Part shown: positions 44,325-55,683 of the stretch, one piece after another | Numbering within the stretch: position 1 is the first letter of the stretch | Layout: each line of letters begins with the position of its first letter | Assembly (NCBI GenBank): GCA_958510825.1 | Contig: OY294047.1 | Span: 51,939,365-52,003,364 of the forward strand | Reading direction: 5' to 3' | Source of the DNA: Brachypterus glaber | Taxonomy: Eukaryota > Arthropoda > Insecta > Coleoptera > Kateretidae | DNA length: 64,000 nt | Notes under the pieces: generated by a model | The model's input: only the letters and a program-made list of their open reading frames with translations | The model's database searches: none | What the model was told of the DNA's origin: nothing | Made by a program: the position numbers and the translations under genes

Positions 44325-44700
44325 CACTGTAAATGCAAATATGGTAATTTTACAGCAAATAAAGTAGGTCATATGTTGCCAGCAAAGAAAGTGGTAAATT
44401 TAAATCAGTACTGTAAATTCACAGTTATCTGTAAAAATGTGAATTTTTATTTTGGTAATTTTACTGCTCTTATGGTAATTTTCGGGACTGTCTGTAAAAG
44501 TGCTGGGTTTTTGGACCACATGCATGAATTTTAATGCGAAATTATTGTACCGACAGGAAAAGAGCTGAGATTTTACTAAACCCAGTAATATTGAGGTTAA
44601 TTTAATAATAATTGTAAATTCATATTCTGACATTGTAAATTTGCTTTAATTATTACAGTTAAAACTACTGTAAGATTGGCGGACAAATTTAGAGTGTACT
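44325..44700. mobile_element. TA-flanked MITE-like element, weak ends
   Basis: CACTGTAAATGCAAATATGG at 44327 and, reversed, CACTCTAAATTTGTCC at the right, TA on both sides. The words GGTAATTTTAC and TGTAAATTC recur inside. Assignment rests on about ten terminal bases. Confidence 0.4.
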
Positions 44701-45369
44701 TTAAAATCAGGACATGTTGTTTTAAAGATGTTTCTTTCATGAGCTTGTTTACAGGGGTAGAGTATTTTACTCCTCGATGCGATTTGAATCCCCCGATTTA
44801 TTCCAGTACCTACTGGGCACTTCTGTAGACCTTGTTTTGTATTATGTAAAGGTGATTACTTATATATTTTTTAATAATAAAGAAATATCGCAAAAATAAA
44901 CCAAACGCTAAACCAAAAAATACCGAACACCAAATAAAAACATAACCTAAAATCTTCATGAAACCTAAAACTTTACAGATGATCTTGCTTACAAAAAGTA
45001 AGTAGTCCCTGCGGTTTACATCGGGAAAGCGAGTTCGTTTAGTTCATTGATAACTTAAAAATTGGCACTATTTCTGAAAAATTCACAAAAATTCAACTTT
45101 TTTTTCTTCTTTTATATGAGAAAAGCCGAAAGTATTCATATCTTATGCAAATTTCTATTAAACTGGTTCAGAAATTTGTTCGAGTTTTCAGATATGGCCA
45201 ATATATATAACTGAGAATCAAGTCCCTTTTCCTTTGTACGCACACTTTAATACTGACTGAAAATAATGATTATTAAGCCCAATATTATAGAGTATCAAGT
45301 TACCGATTTAACGATTTTTTAATGGAAAAAATTGCGCTTTTTTACACGTCTTTTATATACGATAAAAAA
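44701..45369. other. Unassigned stretch
   Basis: Nothing recognised. ACCAAACGCTAAACCAAAAA near 44900 is a short A/C-rich tract. Confidence 0.35.
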
Positions 45370-45643
45370 ATTTAGTGCACGAGAGTAAAAAAAGCACTCG
45401 ATGTGTACTAAAATGGTTTGCGTCGAGGTGCGTATACTATTTTTCCTACGACCTAACACCTAAACATAAAAAAAGCAAAAATTATCTTAAAATTAGTTTG
45501 TCAATTTGAGGTTATGTGTTTGACGTTTACTAATTTTCTGACAGCAGATATGTAAAATCAGCGGATTGTCACTTCTCAATCGTTGTCATAGGCAACGGGT
45601 GGGAAATAGGCACTAACTACTAACTAGGTCGCAGGAAAAATAT
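45370..45643 (+). mobile_element. Dispersed repeat of about 275 bp, copy 1
   Basis: From TTTAGTGCACGAGAGTAAAA to CTAACTAGGTCGCAGGAAA, with GCGTCGAGGTGCGTATACT and TCATAGGCAACGGGTGGGAA. A copy in the opposite orientation lies at 56741-57008. GTGCACGAG and CACTCGATGTG words at the end form a partial hairpin. Confidence 0.75.
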
Positions 45644-45833
45644 ATTTACCACAAAATAATACTTTTCCCTATAGAAATTTTTTACAAGAATCTCGAATTG
45701 AAGAAGCAAAAAAACAGAAAAAAAAATACAAATTCATTAAAACAACGAAATAATAAATAAAAAAAATAATAGTTATTTTCTTAACTAGTGTATTAAGTGG
45801 ATAAAATCACTTAATACACGAGTTGAGAATTTA

Positions 45834-46282
45834 ATTTTATCCAACACCTTTTATTTTTAAATAAAAATCTATAATTTTGCGAAAAATTATGTCAAAAATA
45901 TTAAGATTAAGTTTTCTTAATACTAAAATAATAGGTAGCCATGGCCTAAGTATGCCTATTAAAAATAAACATTTGCTAGTTTTACATTTCTTACAAACGT
46001 CAAAATGGTGATGACAGAATTTTTAATAAAAACAGTATTTTATTCAAAAACTAAAGAATAATTTGGGGTTTTCTTTAATTTTTATGGTTTAGTTAACGTG
46101 CTTCTATTGATAGAATAGTTATAATAATTAATAGGGTATGTAACTAATTTTGGGTAAGATCAAAAGCTGTACGTAAAAGAGTGGGTGAAAAATTTTTTAG
46201 TCACTAGTGGAAAAAAACTCACTTTTGACATTTAAAACAGTGCTCAAAAGAAGTGTTTCTGTGAAGGTGTTGGATAAAAATA
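45834..46282. mobile_element. Element with TTTTATCCAACACCTT ends
   Basis: TTTTATCCAACACCTTTTA at 45835 and AAGGTGTTGGATAAAAATA at 46265 are inverted. A hairpin TGTATTAAGTGGATAAAATC / CACTTAATACACG precedes it at 45788-45822. No coding frame. Confidence 0.5.
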
Positions 46283-46299
46283 TTTTACTTACACAAAAA

Positions 46300-46450
46300 A
46301 ATGAACCTCTTTAAAGTCCCACCCCGATTTTTACCAAAAACTAGCCCATGAGATCTCAAAAACTTTGGATAAGATATCTATTTTCCAAATTTGAAGTCTT
46401 TGTCTTAAAACATTCTTGAGTAGGAATTTAATTTGTGCGAGTTGTATATT
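46300..46450 (+). repeat. Microsatellite-associated repeat fragment without the microsatellite
   Basis: CCCACCCCGATTTTTACCAA, CCAAATTTGAAGTCTTTGTC and CATTCTTGAGTAGG follow the order of the family phrases. Confidence 0.45.
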
Positions 46451-46833
46451 TTTTTTTTCGCATTTACAGTATTATATTAATCTAACTAATCCAAAATCCG
46501 TTAATAATTATAAACCCTAAACTACATAACGTTTTCTATTGATCTGTAGGTATATCCACAAAAAAAAACTCATAAAAACTATATTTTACACAGGTATACT
46601 TATTAATTATAGATACTCCTTAAAAACCGTTTTCATTTTTTAGTTAATAACAGCATCTGTATAAAAATTATAGGGGCAACTATCAAAGAAATAAAAAATT
46701 ATAGATTCATGTCTAGTTTATACTGTTTGATTATGGGGCTTCCATAAAAAAGTACCTTAACTTTATCTACGAAACAGTTAAGTACAGCATTTGAAAATAA
46801 CCATTTTCAGAGTTTTCCATGCGCCCACGCCCA
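46451..46833. other. Unassigned AT-rich stretch
   Basis: No recognised feature. Confidence 0.35.
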
Positions 46834-47573
46834 TTAGATTTTTTTTATTACCCCACCGTTGAATCTTTGTATATGTGTTCTTTATGTCCAGTCAAAATAC
46901 TTCTTACAAAAGAAAATTCTCGGTAGCGGGTGTTTTTTTCGGGACTCTCCCTTAACTTTAGGGCGTCCGACAACGGTATTGCCCGAAAATTTTTGTCCAA
47001 ACCATTTTTAGAGTTTTCCAGACGCCCAATATAATAGTACGGGCGCCCACGCCCATTAGATTTTTTTTTATTACCCCACCGTTGAATCTTTGTATATGTG
47101 TTCTTTATGTCAAAATACTTCTTACATAAGAAATTTCTCGGTACCGGGCGTTTTTTTTGGGACTAACCCTTAACTTTAGGGCGTCCGACAACGGTATTGC
47201 CCGAAAATTTTTGCCGCACAAGGTTACCACTTGATTTTAAGTATTTTTATTAAACGATCCTGCAAAAATCAGCTGTGAGGTGCTTAATGTTATGACGTCA
47301 TAACTTTACCATCTTAGGTTAGCTATGACGTCATAACATTTAGCATCTCACAGCTGATTTTTTCAGGATCGTTTAATAAAAATACTTAAAATCAAGTGGT
47401 AACCTTGTCCGACAAAAATTTTCTGGCAATACCGTTGTCGGACGCCCTAAAGTTAAGGGTTGGTCCCAAAAAAAACGCCCCGCTACCAAGAATTTTCTTA
47501 TGTAAGAAGTTTTTGGACTGGACATAAAGAACACATATACAAAGTCTCAACGGTGAGGTAATAAAAAAATCTA
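46834..47573. mobile_element. Foldback with a duplicated left arm and CRE-like palindromes in its loop
   Basis: The block CGCCCACGCCCATTAGATTT to AACGGTATTGCCCGAAAATT occurs twice in a row (about 46834-47007 and 47048-47213) and once inverted (47410-47573). In the centre an almost perfect hairpin (47216-47409; TTGATTTTAAGTATTTTTAT and mirror) has a loop with TGACGTCA at 47293-47300 and again at 47326-47333. Non-coding. Confidence 0.8.
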
Positions 47574-47629
47574 CTGGAAGTGGACTTCCAGACTATAAGG
47601 TCCTAAACTCTTCTTAACTTTTTTATAGA

Positions 47630-47710
47630 ACTAGTAGTTTCAGGTTTTAACCGTGTTGATGGATTATTACTATCCGACGTTTCGTCTCTTAATACTAGAG
47701 ACATCTTAAC
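47630..47710 (-). mobile_element. Penelope-like terminal fragment
   Basis: AGGTTTTAACCGTGTTGATGG, CCGACGTTTCGTCTCTTA and ACTAGAGACATCTT match the terminal region at 4425-4496. The hammerhead-like motif is truncated: the CUGAAGA segment reads GUUAAGA and homology ends near 47708. Confidence 0.65.
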
Positions 47711-49485
47711 TTATTAAAATTTTTATTTTTTGCAATTTTTTAAATTTAATGTTTCAAAATTTACACTAAGTTCTAAAAACATTACATTTGAAATCCCTGT
47801 ATTTTTTCCAACACAAGCTTTTTCTGTGTGTATATTTGCAGTAAGAACACTAATCTTATTTATTATGCTAAACCCTAATATCCCTGTGTCGTAAATAATT
47901 AATTTTTTCTTAGAGTACCTACAATATACCCCCTGTGAGTTAATCCCTTGTAACCTAACAATAGCCTAATCTTTGCGGTTGTCTTGGTGTCAAAACGTGA
48001 TTTTGTCCTTAAAACGTGTCCCTAGGGCACTATTAATAATAGAAAACTATTGTTTTCTAGGGAATTGTTTTCTTTGATTTAGGATAAACAAAAAAAACCT
48101 GTGGGAATTAACTATGATGGGATTTTATGTTAATATAATTTCAGGCTAACTATTCTCGTTTCGGTGATTTTTACTCACCGATGAAAGCCAACTTCATAGT
48201 AGTTCTTCTGATAAAGTGATTGGCCTAGAAAGTTTAGCTCCGCCCATATTCACTGAAATATCAGGCGAAAAAAAATCCATTTAGGGTATCTCTAAGCTCT
48301 ACAAAAAAAAAATGATAACCTACATTTTTTGAGTAAAAAAACCGCGCGTCCTAAAACCACGCGGCAAAAACTGCGCAGATAAAGAATTTTTACGACTATA
48401 GTTCCATAAAAAATACTAATAATTCCCAAAAATCAAGCGCGGAAACAAGTTAAAGGTGAAGTAAATTTTTGAAATTGAAAACCAATTGATGAATTTTCTG
48501 ATTTTTAGATTTTTTACCGCTGAATTCAAATCTGGTCGCCGAATTAGGCTATCAGGTCTGGTTTTCGGAAAAAAAAACATTGTCAAAATTACGAAAAAAA
48601 ACTACCATTTTGGGCTTTTCTTTCTCGAAAACCTGACTTGATGGAGAAAATCTGCTATCAGATTCGGTTTCAGGAGCCCAAAATTTATCGGATTTGATAT
48701 ATTACAGTCCCGTTGAAAACCGAATTAATTTTTTTGTGATGCTGTGAAAAAAGCTAAAATTAGCGTGTCGTCATTTATACATGCTCCCATACACTTCGCA
48801 GGTGTCATCATCAGACACCACCAGCATCGATAGTCACCTGTTTATTCGTCTTTTGTTTCGAGAAGGATCGCTTCTGAAAAAGACGGGCCGATCAAACAAA
48901 ATTGAGGGGACAAGACACTAAATTCCCGACTAGCAAAAAAAAATTCCCTCTCGAATAAAACTGACGTCTAAAAAAAATTATTATCATTAGCCTTGACAAA
49001 ATTGCTTATAAGCTCACGTATCTAAAATTTGGAGAGGGAATTTATTAAAAAAATTTGCCAACTACGGAGTTAAATTCGCCAACTTGAAAAATTCTTGAGG
49101 GAGCAGGCTGTCTCCCTTAGGCCCGTCCCTGGCTTCCGAAATTGTGTGGTCCAAACAGTAAACACTTCCCAGTGGGAAGTTCCCACAGAAATCAAAAGAA
49201 ACAATCTCACATCACGATGTTTTGGGCTTAAACGCCGCGTGAGACGTTATTTTTCTTTTCTTTTTCATAAAAGTCACACACTGCTAATGTTACGTTGTTT
49301 CGAAACATTTTAAAATTGCATTTAACTTTTGGGTAATGGAGATCTATCTTAAATGTGACAGGTAATGTCTAAATTTGTCTATTTTCTAGTTGAAAAGGCG
49401 TGATACTATCACCTATCACACGGTGGTCTAAAAGGTGTCCACTTGCGAACAAAAATGTGTGATGTTCCAAATACTTTTTTATTCT
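47711..49485. other. Unassigned 1.8-kb stretch
   Basis: Mostly unique by eye. An open frame at 49095-49313 (LRPVPGFRNCVVQTVNTSQW) sits in a GC-balanced patch with the palindrome CTTCCCAGTGGGAAG near 49166. I recognise no family. CATCATCAGACACCACCAGC near 48806 and AAAACCGCGCGTCCTAAAACC near 48338 stand out by composition only. Confidence 0.3.
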
Positions 49486-49922
49486 AGCTTTTGATTTTTG
49501 GGGAATAGGGCTTTGGATCTGACTAAAATTGTTATCTAATTTTGCTGTGACGTTTCGACGATGGATTTTCGTCGTTTTCGAACAGAGAATTAAAGCCAAA
49601 GATTAGTCATTGTCACTAACAGTAAACACTCACATAAACAAAACATTATTCAAACAAATAAATAACAGTTAAAAAATAAAATTAAGACAGTGTACTTTTC
49701 TATACGCAGCAACCGAAAGTACAAGTTATTTTTTAACTGTTATTTATTTGTTTAAATAATGTTTTGTTTATGTGAGTGTTTACTGTTAGTGACAATGACT
49801 AATCTTTGGCTTTAATTCTCTGTTCGAAAACAACGAAAATCCATCGTCGAAACGTCACAGCAAAATTAGATAACAATTTTAGTCAGATCCAAAGCCCTAT
49901 TCCCCAAAAATCAAAAAGCTAA
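49486..49922. mobile_element. Foldback with Penelope-type terminus in both arms
   Basis: Arms of about 195 bases (49486-49680 and 49726-49922) are nearly exact mirrors, running from CTAGCTTTTGATTTTTGGGG to AACAGTTAAAAAATAA. Both carry GAAACGTC next to the stem CGACGA/UCGUCG. The central hairpin is GTACTTTTC / GAAAGTAC. The back-to-back arrangement is the same as at 4408-5172. No coding frame survives. Confidence 0.75.
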
Positions 49923-50100
49923 ATTATACAAATCGGGCAAAAACTTTCAATTTACTTTTTTATTCGCTTGTATTCCAAAGCGACATTTTTCGGTTAGATT
50001 TAGATTTAGTGTCAGATAGACCGACAGATCAACCGGCAGACGTATAGACCGAAAATTTTATTGCATATAAAACGTTTAGAAAAAAAAACACAATTTTCAA
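49923..50100 (-). repeat. Microsatellite-associated repeat fragment
   Basis: GTCAGATAGACCGACAGATC and CCGGCAGACGTATAGACCG are a decayed (GACA)n, followed by TTTTATTGCATATAAAACG as at 10330 and 40120. Confidence 0.5.
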
Positions 50101-50297
50101 CTAACTTAAAACTTTCAAATTTTTAGTTTTTTGAACAACACTACCTTAGACAGAAAAGCTAGTCTTACATAATATTAACTTTAGCTTCTGGTGACATCTT
50201 ATTTATTCTGGGTGGTCACATAATAGGTACCACTTGCTGTGTTTGCATTATTTAGAATTTAAATTTTGACCACTTTATTTGCCTTTAACACAAATTA

Positions 50298-51291
50298 CAC
50301 AGGCCCACAAAAAAAAATTGTGAGTCTTGGATTCCAATATGATATTCCTATGTATTTTTTCCCGCTGAAACTTAATCTGCAACCTGTTTAACCCCTACAC
50401 GTCAGGATTTTGATATATCTTCAAAAAACACCCGAAAAACTACTGAAACCGCTAAAATCATCTATGCCATACCACTGTCACCCCCCTGTGCCCAAATTAC
50501 TAATTCTATAACCCCAAAAACCCATAATCCCCTAACCTCATAATACCAAAAGCCGCATAACCTCAAAACCCCGTAACCTCATTAAGTAGAAAAATCTAGT
50601 TTGGGAAAACAGAACAAATTCTTCAGATTTTTTTGTGGAACATAGTCATAGGTAAGTAACTATAACCCGAAAATCCCCTAACACCATAATCTCAAAATCC
50701 CTTCACTTCGTAACCCCATATACTATATCCCCTTAATTCCGTTATCCTATTCTGTGGAGAAGTCCGGTTAAAAAAATAATGAAGTAGACCTTGTCTCATG
50801 ACTTCACTCACAAAACTCTTATGATTTTGAGAACCGGATTTCTCCACAGAATAGGATGATGGGGTTAAGAGGTTATAATATATGGGGTTACGCAGTGAAG
50901 AGGTTAGGAGGTGTGATGGGATTTTAGGGTTATACAGTTACTTATTCATAACTATATTCTACAAGAAAATTTCACGTAATTGTTCTGTTTTCCCGAACCA
51001 GATTTTTCTACTTAATGAGGTTAGGGGGTTTTGAGGTTATGGAGTAATGGTATTCCGAGGTGACGGGATTATGGGGTTACGAAATTACGAATTTGGAGGA
51101 AGGGTGTGAAAGTGGTATGGAGTAGATGATTTTAGCGGTTTCAGTAGTTTTTCGGGTGTTTTTTGAGGTTATGTCAAAATCCTGACGTGTAGGGGTTAAA
51201 CGGGTTAGGGATTCGGTTTCAGCGGGAAAAGATACATAGGAATATCATATTGGAATCCAAGACTCACAAAATTTTTTTTTGTGGGCTTGTG
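50298..51291. mobile_element. 994-bp TWA-type foldback with C/G-rich internal repeat
   Basis: CACAGGCCCACAAAAAAAAA at the left, mirrored at the right, with TTA on both sides (50295-50297, 51292-51294). The arms extend almost to the centre near 50800. Each arm holds a degenerate repeat built on CCCC-TAACCTC words (ACCCCATAATCCCC, CCCCGTAACCTCATT; mirror GAGGTTAGGGGGTT). Related small elements: 26927-27137 and 53578-53762. PIF/Harbinger-type by its three-base duplication. Confidence 0.8.
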
Positions 51292-51294
51292 TTA

Positions 51295-51697
51295 TGTTTA
51301 AAACACCATTGTAATGCTATTAAACAGTTTATGGGCAAGCTGGTGTTTTCAGTTTTTTTTATTTAGTTTTCGTAGTATTCTTTAACGTGTGGTAATGCTG
51401 AGTAATACAGATGTCAAATAAACTTAGAGGGGGTAAAAAGAAATAATATAACTCACTTTTTATTATGTTTTTACTTACAGAGTGGTAGAATAATGTCGTT
51501 GATGGGGATACAGGGTGATACAAAATTTATTCTCGATAAGAAAAGGAAAAGAAACACACAAGAAGGCTATGTTTTTATCGGGTGATCTTGTTTTTCCTCT
51601 TTAGTTCAGTCAACAGTTAAAGCTTAATCAAGCGAGTACCACTGACTATATCAATTAATTAATTTAATCTTGCTTTGATGATAAATTTATAACAACC
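51295..51697. other. Unassigned stretch
   Basis: No feature recognised. Confidence 0.35.
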
Positions 51698-51730
51698 CAC
51701 GTTTCGCTTGCTTTCTATAACTTCTTCAGG
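51698..51730 (-). ncRNA. Hammerhead-like motif, probably inactive
   Basis: Minus strand: CUGAAGA, a weak stem II, then GAAACGUG. Stem I can pair ACC with GGU. The residue at the cleavage position is G, which hammerheads do not tolerate. AACCCACGTTTCGCTTGC on the plus strand marks another Penelope-type end. Confidence 0.35.
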
Positions 51731-52357
51731 GTAGGTAGTACCTACTAGGTACTCGGATTTGTTATTTTTTAAAAAAGTTTGTGTTTATTTAGTGTATTTC
51801 ACAGCTATCTGGACTGACTTCATCATAAAGTAATCAGGGGGGATTTTAGAAACATTTTTTTGTGTGTAGTCATCGAAATTTCTGCAAGTGTTAAATAAAT
51901 TTTTGTTTGTTTTTTTTTTTTAAATCAACATTTTTGCAGTGGTAAATTAAATTAAAAGGTTTTCTAGGGGGTGAGTACCTTTTTTTTTTAGTCATCAAAA
52001 TTTGTAGTCTAAAATTTCAACTTCTATTATCCCGTTGACAAAAAAGTTGATTACTAAAAAAAGAACGCCCCCACTACCGCTAAAAATGCAACTTTATATT
52101 TTTTTTCCATGAAATTTACAACTTTTTCGAATTTCAAGATCCACTACTGCTAAAATTACAACTTTTATTCCCTCGACAAAAAAGTTAAAACTAAAAACGT
52201 TTCCACTATTGCTAAAAACGCAACTTTTCTTCTTTATAATTTTAACCCATCAAATATGCAACTTTTTCGAATTTAGAAAAATGTGGGGGAGGCCTACATC
52301 ATATTTTGCACAATACGTTGATATTTAAGTTCTATTTTGTGATGACATTAGTCCTAA
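51731..52357. other. Unassigned stretch
   Basis: AACTTTTATTCCCTCGACAAAA-like words recur loosely (52020, 52160) together with CCACTACCGCTAAAAATGC, CCACTATTGCTAAAAACGC: a diverged tandem of roughly 90 bases from about 51990 to 52270. Confidence 0.45.
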
Positions 52358-53549
52358 GGGGCCGTCCATAAAAGACGTCAGCAAAAATTCCGGAATTTCA
52401 GACACCCCCTCCCCCCCTAGAGGAAATGCGCCTAATTTCGGATAGTTTCCAAATTTCGGATAGTAGTGTATTTAAGATACTGTCTGCAAAGGTAAACAGA
52501 AACCTACTTTTATGTGAAGCCAAAAGTCAAACTAAATCCGTCCTGTAATATGATAACGGTAGAGCTTCTCCCCTTTAAATGGCAGCATAAATCGTTTATA
52601 TTGCAAATGGCAGTTTTGTGCTCAGTTGCATTATTATGCTTGTTTATTTTATAAATAATCGTTATAAAAGTTCGTGATTCTGTCTTAGGTAAGTTATGAT
52701 GTTAGTTAAGTTGATCCACTATTCATAATTAAGCAATTTGAAAACGTAAACATTCTACAAATTTCTAATCTAAAAAGCAGAAAGTTGCCTAATTTCGGAT
52801 AGACCATTTTTGTGCATTTGATTCCCAATTTCGGATATCCGCAAGGTAATTATTATTCAGGATAACCAACCATTAATTATTATTTTTATAATGATACAAC
52901 AAACTAAGATAAACAATTTTGAAAAAACGAAAATTACCTAAGATACTAAGATATTCGAAATTGGGAATCTAAAATTATAGTTCCTATAGTATTTCGTAGA
53001 AAATCGCTTAATGATTAAATTACGTCTTAAATGTGAAGGAATAACAAGAAACATAAGCAATGGGATCCAGATCTACTCTTGAAAAAATTTTTTCCTATAT
53101 GTCCGAAATTAGGAGCCCTTTTTCAAATGCACAAAAATGCGCTGATTTTTTTTAACCGTGTTTTTTGGAAAAAATAAACTGTAATAAAATTGCTTTTATA
53201 ATAAATCATGGTTCGCTATAATAAGTTGTATCTGGTTATATAAAAAAAATATCAAAAAGTAATACCGAGTATTAAATATTGAATACATTGTAAATGGTAT
53301 CCGAAATTAGGCGACTTTCCTCTACTTGTCCGATTTTTTCCGATTTCCAGACGCCCCCCCCTCTAAAGGACGTCATAAACGCAGTAGGACCCCCCCTTTT
53401 TTTTTTTCAGATTTTCACTTTTTTTTATTGAATTTGGAAAAGTGGACGTCCGAAAATGGCTTGACTTCCCCCCCGCCTCCTTGTTCGCTTTTGTCCGATT
53501 TTGGTAACCCCCGGCCTCCCAATTGCGGACGTCTTTTATGGACGGTCCC
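52358..53549. mobile_element. GGGGCCGTCC element, split by a nested insertion
   Basis: GGGGCCGTCCATAAAAGACG at the left, mirrored by CGTCTTTTATGGACGGTCCC at the right, with TAA on both sides (52355-52357, 53550-53552). Without the 52420-53322 insert it would be about 290 bp. The interior right part is C-rich (CCCCCCCTCTAAAGGACGTC). TWA flanks suit PIF/Harbinger; similar GGGGCCGTCC termini are widespread in arthropod MITEs as far as I recall. Confidence 0.7.
52420..53322 (-). mobile_element. 902-bp TA element, copy 2, nested
   Basis: Reverse complement of 37567-38468 with few differences; TA on both sides (52418-52419, 53323-53324). It sits inside the GGGGCCGTCC element, so it is younger than its host. 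Confidence 0.85.
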
Positions 53550-53577
53550 TAATAGCTCTTAATTTTACTATAAATAA

Positions 53578-53762
53578 CACAGGCCCACAAAAAAAACAAA
53601 ATTGATCTGCGCCATGGATAGCACCGCTTGGTAGCACAGTGCGGCTGTAGAGAACAATCCAGACGTGTAGGGGTTAAACTGAGTTCAGTTTCGGTTTCAG
53701 CGGGCGAAAATACATACGAATATCATGGCGCAGACCACTTTTGTTTTTTTTATGGGCCTGTG
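53578..53762. mobile_element. 185-bp TWA-type MITE
   Basis: CACAGGCCCACAAAAAAAAC and mirror, TAA on both sides (53575-53577, 53763-53765). Shares CAGACGTGTAGGGGTTAAAC and GGTTTCAGCGGG with the 994-bp element, of which it is probably a deletion derivative. Confidence 0.8.
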
Positions 53763-53984
53763 TAATTAATTCAGTTAACGTCTCCACCTATTTTCAACAA
53801 ACGCAATAAATCTGTACATATTGTGGGTATTTCCTAACAATCTACTTAACATTGTAATAAACCTCTTCAAAACCAATAAAAACTAAAAACACAATCGTAC
53901 AAATTTGGCATCGTTTCATTTTTCTAAAATCTAAATTTATTACCTTACCTTAGGCTGGGCTAAAAAATTATATAATTTTTTAAT

Positions 53985-54387
53985 AGAATGGTATATTCTA
54001 TAACTAGTATGGAATAGACAATATTCCGCGCGAGCGGAAAGTTTATCATACGAGCCGGTAGGCGAGTATGACGGTCCCGCGAGCGCGGAATGACTATTCC
54101 ATAACACGTATAGACTATACTTTTTCTTCGACTGCAAATATGAACACTGTATGGATTTAAACTGCGGACAAGGTTAAAAACAATGTTTTTTTGTGACTCA
54201 ACATTGTAAATGCAACACATATTTTTAAATAAAGCAATTAAGGTTATTTAATAATTTTATCAAATCAGTACTTAAAAAAGATTTTTATTTAATTTTAGCA
54301 CATATTTACAAATTATAATGCAAAAATTGAAGGTTATGTCAGATTGTTGTGACAGATATCAGGTTTAAATATTTAACAATACGGAGC
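53985..54387 (+). mobile_element. Four-copy repeat family, copy 3, truncated
   Basis: From AGAATGGTATATTCTATAAC with the full GC-rich palindrome; homology ends near 54387 after AAATATTTAACAAT. A minus-strand frame here repeats the SLNPYSV-like peptide with a shift. Confidence 0.75.
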
Positions 54388-55085
54388 AAAAGTATAATTT
54401 GTCTGAATCCAGCAAAAATTGGTAAAATTTATAAAAAAAAGTTAGAAACCTAACGACTCGTAAGTACCGAACAACATTTTTTCTACGGCTCTAAACTTTT
54501 GCGATGAAAAAAATATAAAAGTTGGTTTGCATATTCTAAATCGTTAAAAAATAATCTTCCGAATTAAACATAAAAATTCACAGTTTTCATTCAAATTTGC
54601 TGTCAAAGGAAATAATTACTCCCTGCATGGCGATGCCCCGCATAATTCTCAGCTTCTTGTGTTATTTTATATGATAATCCCACAAAAAGTCCAAACCAAA
54701 CCGTTCACATTGTTCATTAAAAATTGGGCGAGAAATATGCAGAACGAAGGCTACACAAAAAAATGCAAAGCATTTTATACTCTTACAGAATTTTTACGTG
54801 GCTTTCCTCGTTGCAGACATATGTCACGTTTCGCAATTGTTTTTCCTAACCTCAAAAAATCGTGCGGTCAAACACTCATCGAGCGAAAAAAATAAAATAT
54901 ACACGTCGTTAATCTTTTACTGCTAAACTAAATAAACTTTTCACGGAAAACGATATTTTACGTTCAGAATTTCGAAATAATATATTATTATAGTGTGGTG
55001 AGAAGATAAAATTTGAGATTGGTCATATTTCAGAAGTTATTTTAAAATATACCGTGCATGTAAAAAGTCCGTCCCTCTTTAACCT
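54388..55085. other. Unassigned stretch
   Basis: A 78-codon plus-strand frame (54659-54895) reads QNEGYTKKCKAFYTLTEF and CRHMSRFAIVFPNLKKS. It is less AT-biased than its surroundings but matches nothing I know. It has no recognisable promoter or partner. Confidence 0.3.
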
Positions 55086-55683
55086 TTAAACTTGATCAAC
55101 TTGAAATTTGGAACACCTAAATAATATAATCCAAATATTCTTTTGGCATATACTTGATATGTTCAGGCCTAATTATACCTACTATTTGTTTACAATCAAA
55201 CCGAGATGTTGGCGATACTTTATATTAACGGTGTGCGTATTCTAGAGAAAAGAGTTGTTAGTTCGTTGGGCAAAGCGGAGACAGGGGCAAGGGGGAACAT
55301 TTTTTTTAATAGAAAGGGGTTCGTGTGGTACATCATTTTAAAGCTCATAAAATTAAATATTCGCTCATTTATTATTTTTTTTTGTTTTTTCGACATTTTT
55401 TTGAGTGTAATTGTTTAATAATTAATAAAAATAAAAGAAAATAGCATATTTTAACAAGAAAACAAAAAAAAAATTAAAAATTATAAAGTTGAAATGATAA
55501 TTTAATGAGCTTTAAGATAATATATTACACGACCCCCTTTCCATTTAAAAAAATGTTCCCCCTTGTCACCCTGCATCCAGCTTTGCCCCCTAAAAGTATC
55601 AAATTTGTACCAAAAAATCATTAGAATGTTGTTATTTACGTGTTCCAAATATCAAGTTGATATCTTAAGCCGTTCAAAAGTAA
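55086..55683. mobile_element. Foldback repeat, copy 2
   Basis: CAACTTGAAATTTGGAACACC and GGGGGAACATTTTTTTTAAT on the left are mirrored by ATTTAAAAAAATGTTCCCCC and GTGTTCCAAATATCAAGTTG on the right. Same family as 20619-21092. Confidence 0.75.

Noticed and set aside
44755..44830. Possible tRNA-like GATTTGAATCCCCC stretch
   Set aside because: Only a box B-like word; no cloverleaf could be laid out.
54659..54895. 78-codon frame with less AT-biased residues
   Set aside because: No family recognised, no splice or promoter context and no second copy; kept only as a remark in the stretch annotation.
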